Assembly: GCA_030159075.1 (NCBI GenBank) | Contig: BROG01000649.1 | Coordinates: 186,001-250,000 of the forward strand | DNA length: 64,000 nucleotides | Direction: 5' to 3' | Source of the DNA: Atrina japonica | Taxonomy: Eukaryota; Mollusca; Bivalvia; Pterioida; Pinnidae | In this document: one piece after another, positions 48,319-60,153 of the stretch | How positions within the stretch are numbered: position 1 is the stretch's first letter | How the letters are laid out: each line of letters starts with the position of its first letter | Program-made: the position numbers and the translations under genes | The notes under the pieces: model-generated | Told to the model about the DNA's origin: nothing | The model's input: the letters and a program-made list of their open reading frames with translations, nothing else | Database searches by the model: none

Positions 48319-49430
48319 GTATCACATGATTATGACCTTCACTGTAGCAATCTTCTAACAGGGCCATTAAAGCTATTAGCTGTGTTTACCAAAAACATTT
48401 TTTTGATTTATTTTTCTTCTTTTTTGCTACTTGTACTTAATGTACAATAACAAATAAGAGCTATACAGACATAAAAAAAAATATTTTCCCATATATTTGG
48501 TGAAAATAAGGTCAGGTCCAGTGTGGTAATCATATACAAAAAATAAGGTTGAGTTGATCAATTGCAATTTAAAAAGTGCCAAACTTGGGTTTCCCAAGCA
48601 ATTTTCACAAGATATATAGGAATTTAAGAATTTTTATGCCTGTCTATACCTCGTTTTTGTTTTTGAATATCAAAGTACGGTAGTAAAAAAAAAAAAAACA
48701 CAATTAATGTCCCTTTTAACTTCAAAATGATGATATCCAGGTGATTTTTTTATAAAAAGTGTTAGGGAAGTAATTAGGATCTGTACAGGGAAGTAATAAG
48801 GATCTGTACAATACATATGGTAGAATAAAACATACTTGTCTTTGTCTAATGTCCTTGTCAATATAGGACAGTCCACAGTATCATTGAATACAAAAGATCA
48901 ATAGATTATTTCTTATCGCAATGTAAATGTTGTTTATTACTGTGAAAACAGGCAAAATTTTAACCCGACAAAGCTTATCTGATTCAGAGACTCTATAGCA
49001 TGTTATTAAAATACATGTGTGTGTTGTGTAAATGTGTGTATAAGAGAGAAGATAGATTCGCAAGAGAGTGATAGTAGAGATAGAGAGTGTTACAGTGAAA
49101 CCTGCCTTGAGAGACCATCCTTTCTGCCAATGAAGTTGGGTGGACTCTCAAAAGAGCTTTTATTTACAGAGAGGAGTTATTAAACTACATGGTTTTGTTC
49201 TGGTCCCCAAATAGTACCATTTGTGTACAATCAGTTGTTCAGTAAAACCTGCTTTAGCTACCACCTTTGTATATAGACCATTTTTTGTTGTCCCCATTAG
49301 TACCATTTGTGTACAAATCAACTTTATAAAGACTACCTCCCTATAAAGTTTCCCTAAGGGGGTCTTTATATACAATAAAACAAAGAAAAAAAAATTGAAA
49401 CAGTCATTTTTATGGGTATTTTTTTTGTAG

Positions 49431-49529
49431 AAGAGGAGAAAGTGGTCCTTCATCAGCAGTTATCCTCAGACAATGTCTCACTGTCATCCAGTTCAGATTG
49501 TTCACCACAAGATGGCGCTGGAGCTACAG
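49431..49529 (+). CDS. neurabin homologue, Ser-rich linker exon
   Basis: Phase 1 to phase 1 (99 nt, symmetric); acceptor 'ttttttttgtag', donor ACAG|GTATGA. It encodes EEEKVVLHQQLSSDNVSLSS then SSDCSPQDGAGAT. This is a disordered linker with many potential phosphorylation sites and no recognised domain. The intron before it (48,319-49,430) holds only AT-rich sequence and dispersed-repeat pieces (about 49,085-49,370). Confidence 0.85.
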
Positions 49530-50270
49530 GTATGATAAAACCTTAGAGAACTTTGATTTAAGTTGTTCGTTATGAATTTTTTTATGTTACTCGATCTAAT
49601 TCAGAGTTTGACATTCACCATTGTTTGATTACCTGTGGAAATGCAGGCTATCATATAAATCTTCGCTAGAAATCACGAATCGGTCCGTTACTGAATTTAT
49701 GCAAAATAAAGTGATTCACTGGTGTAACAGAAGTTGTTGTATGCAAAGATGAGGTTTTTATTTATTTCTAGCTAGCCTGGATGAAGTGTCTAGAGAGAGC
49801 TAATGCCATACCCAGAAATGATAATTTTCCTCCAGTAGTAGGAATTTCTCTTTTTTAAAAATTTTGCTGCAATGTTAAATCTTTATTTCCACCATTAAAC
49901 CCCTACAAATGAGCCATTTCCCTCTTTTTTCACCATTATGGAATCTCATCCTTGCGATACCCCCAGCATCGACAGGGGCATCTGTGAACGTGAACTTTAA
50001 CCTGGAATACATCTTTTGAAAGATAAGAAGTAGAGTTTTGATATTTCACACATTCAAATGGTGTTATTAAATCATGTCATACCCAATGTAATTCTGACCT
50101 CTGAATGACCTTGAATCTTGATTGAAGTAAATTCATGCCTGTCATGTGAACTCTCTTAGTTACAGGTGTCATCCTGGCTTTGATATTCTCCCTTTGTGTG
50201 TCAGTTTATAGAAGTCACGAGTATCTTATTGTATATCTTATTATATTATATTGTTCTGAAAATTTTACAG

Positions 50271-50431
50271 CAAATGGACATGAGAGAGTAGATGACGATT
50301 CCTCTGTAGAGAGCTTGAAAGATGCTGTACCAGTTACACAGTTGCTGGACATTTCTGCCAATAGAAACAAGGGTCAGTTAGCTGCTGCAGGGGTGATGGC
50401 CAGTAGAAGACCTCCGACCAAACGAAACAAG
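50271..50431 (+). CDS. neurabin homologue, AVPxTxxLD exon
   Basis: Phase 1 to phase 0; acceptor 'tctgaaaattttacag', donor AAG|GTTAGT. It encodes ANGHERVDDDSSVESLKDAV, PVTQLLDISANRNKGQLAAA, and ends RRPPTKRNK. It corresponds to vertebrate neurabin-1 'EAVPETERLDSKALKTRAQL' followed by an RRQRPSR-type basic patch, a useful anchor C-terminal to the coiled coil. This favours a neurabin-1-like rather than a short architecture. Confidence 0.92.
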
Positions 50432-51146
50432 GTTAGTGATAATTATAGATTTTAGGAAAGGAATTTTTTTAGCTGGAGGAAAAGTTGTATTTTTCAGGTT
50501 TATTTGGAAAGATTAATTTTTCTACATGAGGGAGAAAGAGGAGTAGTGAAACAGATTTATCTAGATCAAGAGGAAGGATTTTGTTTTTTTCTTTCTCAGG
50601 AGGAAAGTTTAGATGTTTTGGTCAACAATGGTCAGATAGTTATCAAGGAATTATGACTATATTTGCTATGGTCAGCAATGGTTTTTAGTTAGTTGTTCTA
50701 ATCATTTAGTAATTAGAGGTCTGTCTCCATTTGCTGTAGTCAGCAATGGTCAACTGGTTATCAATATTTGTCGCTAGTTCTAATTAGTTAGTAATTAAAA
50801 GTTGGTCTCTAGTTGCTGTGGTAAAAAAATGGTCAGCTAATTCGTTAGTTATCAATGGTCTGTCTCTAGAAGCTGCATATTCCAGAGCAGCAGACAGCAG
50901 AGATTCGGCCATTATTAGTTGTTTTCATATCCACATTTGAATATGTAATTTTCATTAGACATTGATTGGCTAATTAATTGATTTGGTTTACCAGTCATAT
51001 ATATATAATACAGGTAATACAGGTAAGGTTATTAACACACATGTACCATTTACCTGGAGGGTGTGATGATTCAACACGTTACTAGATGACCTGCACCACG
51101 TCGGTTTCTCACTTACAATATTTTGTAATATTTTGCTATGTTGCAG
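50432..51146 (+). other. intron with degenerate tandem repeat
   Basis: Around 50,610-50,880 three or four diverged copies of a roughly 85-bp unit occur ('gtcagcaatggtcaactggt', 'ctctagttgctgtggt'). No exon was seen. Confidence 0.65.
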
Positions 51147-51229
51147 TCTTTGGAGGGAGAACCAGACTCCGTTGAGGAGATTAAACAAGAAGTGGAGAGT
51201 GGATTGGAGACCTGGATTAAACATGACAG
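51147..51229 (+). CDS. neurabin homologue, acidic exon (EEIKQEVESGLETWIKHD)
   Basis: Phase 0 to phase 2; acceptor 'gctatgttgcag', donor GACAG|GTGAGA. It encodes SLEGEPDSVEEIKQEVESGL then ETWIKHD. A short amphipathic, acidic segment; no domain recognised. Confidence 0.87.
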
Positions 51230-52702
51230 GTGAGACATGACCTTGTTATTTTTACTCCTCTCTGTTTGGATCCATACTTGTGAACTTAGATAGATTACAT
51301 ATATGCCTGGCATTTTCTGTTTGAAATTTCCCTAATTCTTTTTTTTTACACTCTCTTCGTTTGTTATTTTTTTTTTTTTTTTTATTAAGTTTGTTGATTT
51401 TTAGAATAGATTTCCTATAATTTTGTTGATTTTTAGTAGCACCATTAGTTTCCTGTGAATTTGTTGTCCCATAACATGTCAGACATGGATAAGGGTGAAA
51501 ATTAGAATTAACATATTGGATATTACCGCTGTTCTTTTCCAAGCTATTTCTGCATTTACAGTTTATCTGTATACATGGACATTTTGCTCCAGTTTCATTT
51601 TCGCCATTTTCAATTTTATATCAGAGGATGTATTTTAAAATGAAAGCAGAATTTTTAAGCTGAGTAATTGAAACATGAACATTCATGCCATCTGTGATGT
51701 TATGCTGATTTAGGGCGAATCTACGATGGGGTGAATATTCATGTTGGAAAAAGGCGAAATTAACCAGGGGCCAAAATGACCAGGTATACAGTACATAGAA
51801 TAAAAAGTTAAACTAGTGTGACAAAAACTGAATATTCAAAAACCAGTGTGTAAACATATCATAAACCTTGTAATGTGATGATGTAAGTACCAACCACCCT
51901 TAAAAACAATGGACTGTATTCTTCAAATCAGTGACACAAGCTGGTCCAACTCTTTTTAGGGGTGTTATGATGTAGGAGTTTTCAAAACATTAGGGTTACA
52001 GTTTGATCATGTGAAATATTTCCGTAGTGTCAAAATGAACTATTGAGGTATAGAACGTAGTATTGATCTGAAGGTCATTAACTCCTTTGATGTGTATATA
52101 TATATATATATATATATCTGTCCAGCCTGGGGTATGGTTGGAAGATATATTAACATACAGGTAAGACATGACCTGCCAATAAATGTAAATGCAACTGTAA
52201 ATGTAAAAATAGTTCTTATGCGTTGATTTTAGATGTTTGATAAAAACAATTTGAAATTGAATCCTGTAAAGATTGTTAACAGAGTACAGAATAAACACAA
52301 CACCACCCCCACAACTTCCAAAAAGAAAAAAAAGTTGTATTTGTCAGTTACCTCATCAACTCCTGAAAATTAATGAACTCATCTGTAAATCAATAACTAA
52401 GACTAGTCCTAATTTGTTTTAGGGGTAAATGGGTAAATGAGGAAATCATATGAACGGGTGACAAATCAAGGGCAGATAATCCTTCTGAATATTTCCAGAT
52501 TGCAAAGCCAGAACTTGAATTTCAAACCTTTCTCCTTTTAATTTCAACTTTCAAAACAAAATTTGATGACTTTACTTTGCAGTCCCCCACTCTCAAGACT
52601 TTTTGTTATGTGATTATCCTGTTTATGTCTGGCATGTGATTTAGAGAACACTTTAGTAGATAGACTTCTTAGCTTGTGTGTTTGCATTATTTTTCCCTGC
52701 AG
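51230..52702 (+). other. intron with MITE copies
   Basis: It contains 95-bp MITE copies at about 51,891-51,972 and 52,349-52,438, a (TA)n run near 52,097-52,120 and dispersed repeat at 51,590-51,800. No exon was seen. Confidence 0.7.
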
Positions 52703-52762
52703 TTCCAGTAGTGATGATGAGGATGATTATGATGATGATGATGATGATGATGATGATATTTT
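52703..52762 (+). CDS. neurabin homologue, Ser/Asp-run exon
   Basis: A 60-nt exon, phase 2 to phase 2; acceptor 'tttttccctgcag', donor ATTTT|GTAAGC. It encodes SSSSDDEDDYDDDD, more Asp, then I. The Asp run is made purely of GAT codons, so it is a coding trinucleotide repeat. Joined to the next exon it gives ..DIF|DSTVKK, in frame. If the intron is retained, the next codons are TTG TAA, so translation would stop right at the donor. Confidence 0.78.
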
Positions 52763-55700
52763 GTAAGCAGATATTTTTTATGATTTTATCTTATACTGTG
52801 GAACCTGTCTCAAAAGGCCGCCCCCCTCTGCCACTGCAGTATATGTAGTCTTATAAGACATTGGGTCTCTCAAAACAGGTTTTTTATTAACCAAATGGTT
52901 TTCAGAATGTGGTCTCACTAGACAGATGGTCTGTCATGGCAATGGTTTCACAGACAGGTTCCACCGTATCTGTATCAACTGTGTGATTGTGGTTCTGTCT
53001 CCCTCGTTCTCTCTCTCATTCAGGAATTTTTCTCTTACTCCACCTCTATCTTCTCTGTGACTGGTTTCCCCTCCCTGTTTCAACTCTTTTCTCTATAGGG
53101 ATTTTTTTCCTTCATAAGTAAGTAAAAAAATACAAAGTTTAATTCATCAACCCCTGAAAAACAATGGACTCCTCTGTAAATCAATGACTTAGACCAGTCC
53201 AAATGTATCTTTAGGGGTGAATGAGTTAAGGACCATTCAAAACCAGCATATATTTAAGATAATCTTATTGATAATGTGAATAAATATGAATTCAGAATTT
53301 CAAGTTCAGTTTTAAAAATCCATTCCTTTTACAGCAAACCCTCCCTTCAATGACCATGCTTGAATTTTAGAGAATATGTCTTTGAAATATTTTTGCCCAG
53401 TTTAAATCTAGCACTCTGAGCACAAGTTACCAATCATTGGGCACTCAGGTAGTTGTGTTCTTATTCACTGGCCAATTGAGCGCATCTATGTCTGTGAGAA
53501 AATCTGTAACAATAAGTGTGCACTAAAATTTCTCATTTTGCAATTTTACATTGTTGAGTGTCTCGACTTTTAAACTAAAATCTGTGTGAATAATGTATGT
53601 GTGTTTACATTCACAAATATTGACAATAATAATAATAAATGTAGATGAATGTCTGCAGATGAATAATGTGTTAAGGATATAATTATGCAAATTGACAATC
53701 TGTAAAATTCATATAATGGACTTTGTATACAGGATTTGAACCCAGAAAATGACTTAACTGTTATCTCAAAGATGCTCACTTCACAAACTTAAGGACTTAA
53801 TGTTTGCGTGGCTCACTTTGGAAATTGGAAAATATTTGATATTTCAAATGTAACGAAATCAGTGTATACAAAGGCTTTAATGGTTGAAATAAGTTGTCTA
53901 ATGATTAAAATGTGATTTCTCATCATTATCTATGCAAATGATTGAGCAAAAATTATTCAAATAGAGTAGGGGTGGTTTTTCGCAATATTGAATTAATGTC
54001 ATTCACTGTGGAGGGAATTCTGGAATGTACTGAATGACGTCGGTTGTGGACGGTTCCAATTTTCAACTGGTACATAACATACTATCGATTGCAAAAGCAC
54101 TCTCAACAGGTTACTTGAATGAAAATAATGAATTTAACAAAAGATGTTAAATTGTATATAAATTATGTTTAAAGAGATTGACGACTTGTTTTAAACACAA
54201 AGTGTGAAAGATAAATAAATAATAATAAAATAATTGTAGTCCACTCCCTTCTTAACTTGTTGAAATGTACTGTTCTAAAAATGGCAACAACATTGTGATG
54301 TTGATTTAGCATGGGAAACTGCCTACCAAAAATTATTTCTGGGGATTTTGGAGGCTCGGCCTTAAAAATAGAGGATTGAGATTAATTATTAATCAACTCT
54401 CTTAATTGGAAAGGAGTGGAACTCATGTTATAGATGATATGATAAAAGAACTGGACGATTTTCAGATTTCCAAAGTGAGTTGCAAGGACAGTAAGTTATG
54501 AGACACATGCAGATGAAGTATGAGTTTCACCAGGATTTTATGTGAAAATGATATATGTCATCCCTTGGAACATTGGATCACAAGTAGGGCATCCTTGTAT
54601 TAAAAGTCTCAAGGTTCTTCCACTATACTATCATGTAGTAACATTGAAATTTACATGATAAAGTTTATAAAAATCTACATGTATTTACAGTATTCAGATC
54701 TGAAAGGGGCATTAGCTGTTCTTTTTGTTTGTTTTTTTATATACCGGTAATAATAAAGTGCATACCATTAAGTTACTTGGTGGCATAAGGGTTAGATAAG
54801 ATTCCATTTTACATTTTTGTACCTAGATAACAAAATCTTAGGTTACAGACATTACCTGTCCCTTTCTTTTGTTTCTGTCAACATCCTTCCCTCCTGATCC
54901 TGTTTTCTATTATGTATGTGAATGAGTTTGATCTTTTTGTACCTATAAAATTCATCTATAAACTTATTTATCCTGGTTTTTTAATTTTACTTCCTTATAG
55001 TGCTTGGTGCATGTAAAAATAGATATGTTTATATAGTATATCTATGTTATATATCTTGTATAAATAGTAGATATATATATATATATTGTATATCTGGTAT
55101 ATATTATACATTCAACATTACTTTATTTCTTATTTTTATGCTCCTGAGATCAAAGATGGGGTGATATTGTTTTTTGTCATTCTGTTGACCCAGTTTGTCA
55201 AATTTTAATCAAATTTGGTATGTTGATTTATATTATTAAAACATAAGATGGGTTTAATTACATGTATGGTAGACTTATGGGACTTCAAAATTTTTTTGAA
55301 TGGCTTAGCTCTCAGGAACATAGTGATTGTCAAACATATTTTTTATGATATTTTACATTTTTATTTGTCTTTTTTTTTTTAGGTCACCTGAGTCAGTCAG
55401 GTGACCTATTACAATCTGACATGTATCAAATTTTGAATCTTTCCAACTATTTAAAAAAAAAAGCGTCTTTAGGTAAACAAAATTGTAAGCTGCTTGACCC
55501 TTTGGTGAAAAGGTCATGTAGACAGGCTAGAGCTGAAACCCAGATGACTTGTAAATGTCTCTTCATTCTCCTGTTTTGATATTATAAAATTATTGGTCAA
55601 TTCAGTTTGCTGTTTAATGAACTGGCAGAGATTCTGATACAGGACACGGATTGTTATATATGAAGCAGTTATTTTCCACACTTTTTTGGGAATGGGGCCT

Positions 55701-56964
55701 GGGCCTTTTGAATTGGGAATTTTAGCAAACATTTTATTAAAATTGGTCAATATAAAAATACACAAAACTGTTAGAAAATACAAGAACCTCTTAAAATTCA
55801 TTGTTATTGTTATTTGACTTCAATTTTGGAAATTTTGACTGCAAATTGGGAGAAAATGGCATTTTTTGCATTTGAAATGGGGCTCTATTTTGCCCCTCCC
55901 TCTTCCCTACCTACAATAGGATGGCAAGTCCCTGACAGTGTTATGCAAAAGTTGATACCAGATTTTGTCATTAAATGGTTTAATAAATTTAATGATGTTA
56001 ATGGCAAATGGTAAAATAGGTAATGTTATCACATATTTCTGAGTAATATAACCCTTTCAACCCTACAGACCATAAATAGACTGGTCTAAGACAGTTTTAA
56101 AGAACATTCTATTTAGACATTAGGGGTGAAGGGGTTGACATATCAATTTGTATTTTATTTGTTATCTATAAAATATTATGAAGTATTTCATTACCAATGA
56201 AGCACAGAAAATTAAGCATATGTTTTGTAGTGAAAATTATCTGCATCACAAATGTCTGTTGGCAGTAGACAACATACAGTTTTGCAACTTACATTTTTTT
56301 AACAGGGAGTCGGATTGAACAGTTAAAAAAAATGAAATTCCAGTAATGTCACAGAAAAATCGAATTAATTGAATAAGTATTTATGAAAAATGAAAAGAAG
56401 TGAATTGTATAGGAATTTTGAAAAATGAAATTTCAGCAAATTCAAAGGATAATAGAATTAGTCACAAACTAGTCTCATTACTTTTTGGTTAATATTTGAT
56501 GAAAAATTGTCATCTGAAGAAGAAAACTTATGCTAAATTGGTGGATTAGACCGCTGTAGGGAAGAAGTGAAATGAATTGGTTTACCTACATGACAACTGG
56601 TATAAACACTGTTTGTTTTCAGTGCATTTCACACAGACATCTGGAATTTCATGACTCCTTCTAAAGTAAGATAATGATATCATTAGGGTTCTGATTAGCA
56701 CTAATCCAAGGTCATTAAGTATCATAGGAAAGATTTATAATATATAAGATATTATGGGTATGTGTGCAAAGATCAGAACTTGTACAGTCATTTTTTCATT
56801 GGTAAATATAAAATATAAAATGAGTAAAACATTCAGTTTTCTAATCTTTTTTTGTTTGTTTTGCATGCTTTTTTCCCCTGCAGCATGTTGATTTTTTTCT
56901 TGTTGCATGCTTGGTTGTTGTTTTCTCTTTTCTTCATTTTATCCATTCCATTTTCCATTTATAG
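52763..56964 (+). other. 4.2-kb intron
   Basis: Contents: a 95-bp MITE (53,142-53,228), an AATAAA at about 53,279, a dispersed 'tttttatgctcctgagatca' element (55,137-55,400) and a reversed GGATTTTCCA MITE (about 55,668-55,925). Segment 53,800-54,700 is AT-rich and unremarkable. Confidence 0.7.
55668..55925 (-). mobile_element. MITE, GGATTTTCCA family, reverse copy
   Basis: It runs 'ttattttccacacttttttg', 'ggaatggggcctgggcctt' to 'ctacctacaataggatgg' and is the reverse complement of the copy at 23,517-23,760, with moderate divergence. Confidence 0.7.
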
Positions 56965-57108
56965 CGACAGCACAGTAAAGAAAAGTGATGCAAAAAAGAG
57001 AAAAGCACAACAGCATTTATTACAGCCCCCTAATATCCCGCCCCCTCCTCCTCCACCCCCAGGAGCCTCCACAGATACTGACTCTGTCTCAGAAAAATCC
57101 CATTCCAG
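56965..57108 (+). CDS. neurabin homologue, basic and polyproline exon
   Basis: Phase 2 to phase 2; acceptor 'ttccatttatag', first donor CCAG|GTATGT. It encodes DSTVKKSDAKKRKAQQHLLQ then PPNIPPPPPPPPGASTDTDS, ending SEKSHS. The eight-proline run is a likely ligand for SH3, EVH1 or profilin. I know of no equivalent at this place in vertebrate neurabin-1, so this may be lineage-specific. Two further in-frame donors lie at 57,148 and 57,187, which would add 13 or 26 residues. Confidence 0.88.
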
Positions 57109-57186
57109 GTATGTTGCATGGAATGTCATAAGAAATTCCCAATCCAGGTATGTTGCATGGGATGTAATAGGTAGATCCGAATTCAG
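57109..57186 (+). promoter_or_regulatory. tandem in-frame alternative splice donors, 39-bp repeat
   Basis: After the first donor (CAG|GTATGT at 57,109) a 39-bp segment is repeated, giving CAG|GTATGT again at 57,148 and CAG|GTAGGT at 57,187. All three leave phase 2. The added peptide units are YVAWNVIRNSQSR and YVAWDVIGRSEFR. A stop (TAG) lies directly after the third donor. Confidence 0.75.
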
Positions 57187-58590
57187 GTAGGTTTGCACTC
57201 AGATTGGTACACTTTATCTAAAGTCCAATCATGTTGCGCACTGACTCTTGTAGAGTTACTATTTTTGGAATTCAATATAGCACACTTGAGGTAATTTCAC
57301 TCGTGCACTCTAATTCTATGAATTATTGTCTGTTGTCTTCGACCAAATCTGTTTATTATATTTGGGAGTGTTGGGTTTGACATTGTTGTGTTTGGGAGTG
57401 TCCGAGTGGACATAAATACATTTGGCATTGTTGGATATTGGGCATTGCTCAGACAAGTCACAATGCATTGTTACAGAGCGTTTGCTTGGCCTGATACAAA
57501 TCATCCAAGAAATGTCACCCCACAGACCTAATAATTAGCAAGGTCATATGGAATTCCAGATAGGTTGTGGATAGAAAATATCACATGTTGATACCCAGAT
57601 AAGCAATGTATAGCAAAAATCATGTGAAATATTAGATAAGAGGTGAATAGCCCACTTCACTTGTGAAGACCCAGATGAGCAGTGGGTAGAAATTATCACA
57701 TATGGAATTTACACAATGTCATTCACTTGTGGAAAGTACAGTACTTGCCAAAAATAATAACTTACCCAGAAGCTTTTTAAATAGAATTACAAAAAATAAA
57801 GACAACAAATTGATTTATAAGTAAAAAAAACAATTACTAATCAAAACCTTTTTTACTTGAAAATAAGTTTTGTTTTGGAAATTAATTTTTTTTAAAAAAA
57901 TGTCTGCATTTTTCAACAACAAATATAATATGCTGTCAAAACAATACAGTGTTCAGATTTTGTCTGCATGTGCATGTAATTATGGCAGGTACTGTACAAC
58001 ACGTGGATAGCTCATGTCACAAGGGGAGTTCAAGAAAAAGCATGTAACTTTTGTACTGCTCTTGATATTCCAGATAATGAGAAAATTCTTGATATTGTTC
58101 AAGTAGAAAGTTCCAAAAGTTGAGCACAATGTTTTATGTACATTAGACCTATGCACCTCTCTCCTGGTCACACCTTCTTCAGCCTGTATCACTCTTTCCA
58201 TCCCATACCTCTTCTAGAAGGACTGACAGATAATTTTCATACCTTCTTTAGATGCATCAGTACATCCCTTTGTCCGGCTTGTACTATGTGAACGCTCTTG
58301 TAATCTGTAATGCATTATTCCTCTTCTTGTGTTCATGATATAATTGATCTGTCTCTTATTGATTATTTTGAAATAATGAGGGACATTTTTTCATCAAAAT
58401 GAAGTGTACATATATTCAGACATTTCTCCTTTTTCAGCAGTCCTTTGTCTTTTAACCAATCAACTCAATGAATGAAGATTCACGAATCTCAAGTTATTGA
58501 TCGAGTTACTCTTGAAAAATTATCTCTTCAGAAATATACTGACTCAGTCAATTGTCTTCAAACAACTTACACTCTGTATCTGTCTGTCTG

Positions 58591-58709
<119 letters not shown>

Positions 58710-59028
58710 ATGTTTGATATATACTTGCTGTTTTGTGGTGATTTTCTTGCTTGTTTGAATTTAATTTTGATCTTGCTTAAATTTGGTTATTACAAGTAAA
58801 TGAAATTATTCATGTATTGTTTGGTTGTGGTTTGATTACATTTAACTTCAATTTTAAGGTGGCCCTTTCAGATTCAGATTGTAAGCCCTCCTCCTTCCAA
58901 AAGATATTTTCCACTTAAACTTGTACTTATTACTAGCATAATGAGTTAAACATGACTACATCAACTTACATCAATATGATTGACTAATAAACACATTATA
59001 TGACATTTTTCTTCAGGATGTTATATTG

Positions 59029-59316
59029 TTTATATGTTTGTTTGTTTGTTTATTATTGTTTAACGTCCCACTCAAGAATATTTCACTCATATGGAGACGT
59101 CACCAAATGCCGGTGAAGGGCTTCAAATTTTGGCCTATGCTCGGCACTTACGGCCATTGAGCAGTGAGGGTTCTTTAACGTGCCGACACCTACTGTGACA
59201 CGGGACCTCCAGTTTTTACTGTCTCATCGGAAAGACAGGAAACCAACCTGTCGCCGGCAAAACTCGACCTCACGATCCAGAGTCGAGTGCGCTACCGACT
59301 GAGCCAGGCCGGCTCT
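59029..59316 (-). mobile_element. near-complete tRNA-derived SINE
   Basis: Read on the minus strand it starts with a tRNA-like head 'gagccggcctggctcagtcg' (A box 'tggctcagtcggtagcgc') and a B-box-like 'gtgaggtcgagtttt'. The body 'gacaggttggtttcctgtct' and a conserved block 'cttcaccggcatttggtgac' follow, and it ends 'gagtgggacgttaaac' with an (AAAC)n tail. It is the least damaged of the three copies in the window. It resembles the widespread tRNA SINEs with conserved central domains known in molluscs. Confidence 0.9.
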
Positions 59317-59353
59317 TGTTTATATGAAGAATACATGTTAAAACTCTTTTCAC

Positions 59354-59354
<1 letters not shown>

Positions 59355-59386
<32 letters not shown>
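59355..59386. repeat. poly-C homopolymer
   Basis: About 32 consecutive C on the plus strand. The exact length is unreliable in any assembly. Confidence 0.95.
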
Positions 59387-59395
59387 ACATGTATG

Positions 59396-59485
59396 TTAAG
59401 TCATCAACCCCTGAAAAACAATAGACTCTTTTATAAATCAATGATCTAGACTAGTCCATTGTGTTTTTAGGGGTGAATGAGTTAA
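59396..59485. mobile_element. 95-bp MITE (CATCAACCCCTGAAAAACA family)
   Basis: It starts 'taagtcatcaacccctgaaa' and ends 'ttaggggtgaatgagttaa'. The two ends are inverted repeats (TTAACTCATyvACCCCT). Other copies lie at about 691-768 (reverse), 6,961-7,043, 18,800-18,891, 44,238-44,326, 51,891-51,972, 52,349-52,438, 53,142-53,228 and 63,121-63,212 (reverse). Confidence 0.88.
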
Positions 59486-59977
59486 TTGGGATACAAATTT
59501 ATAAACATTACAGTGAAAGATACTTTATCAGTTATTAGAAGTACGGTATTAATTCTTTGATAGGAAAAATGATATTTAGAATTAAATTTCATAATTTGAA
59601 AAAAAAAATGCATTTCTGATCTGTTAATAAAGTTGTCAAAAGAAAAACGTCTGACATTTTATGTTTTCAGATAACCTGAATCACTTAAATGACCTATTGC
59701 AATCAGTTTCAACCTGCTGTTTTATAAGGGGCATTAGGTTTTGGACATTTCCATCACCTCTAAAACTATTTGGCTAATTTTCTTCAAATTTGATCTTAAT
59801 GGCATGAGTATCACTAAAATAGTGACCCCAGGATTCCAGTAACATCTTTTCAGCATTATGATGTTGAAACTGAGAAATTGAAAAGCACCCACCTGCCTAA
59901 ATTAGCAAATGTAAATTTTCAAACTTCATTTTGGAATTATGGACATGATCTGGAGATTTTTGGAATTTTTTTTTTAG

Positions 59978-60153
59978 ACATGATAGTGAATCAGAGGACA
60001 CTGGTTCCACAGTATCACAGACCTCATATGATCCGACAAGACCAAACTTCAAAAGTATGGAATCAGAAATCCCAGATTCTGTCTCCATGGATACTGTCGA
60101 TACGATAGAATCAAATAGCTCTTCAGGAGCAGGGACCAAGTTTTCCAGTAAAG
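59978..60153 (+). CDS. neurabin homologue, Ser/Thr-rich exon
   Basis: Phase 2 to phase 1; acceptor 'ggaattttttttttag', donor AAAG|GTAAGG. It encodes HDSESEDTGSTVSQTSYDPT, RPNFKSMESEIPDSVSMDTV, then DTIESNSSSGAGTKFSSK. A disordered acidic Ser/Thr-rich region with no recognised domain. Continuity with the previous exon is supported by phase (AG|A). Confidence 0.87.
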
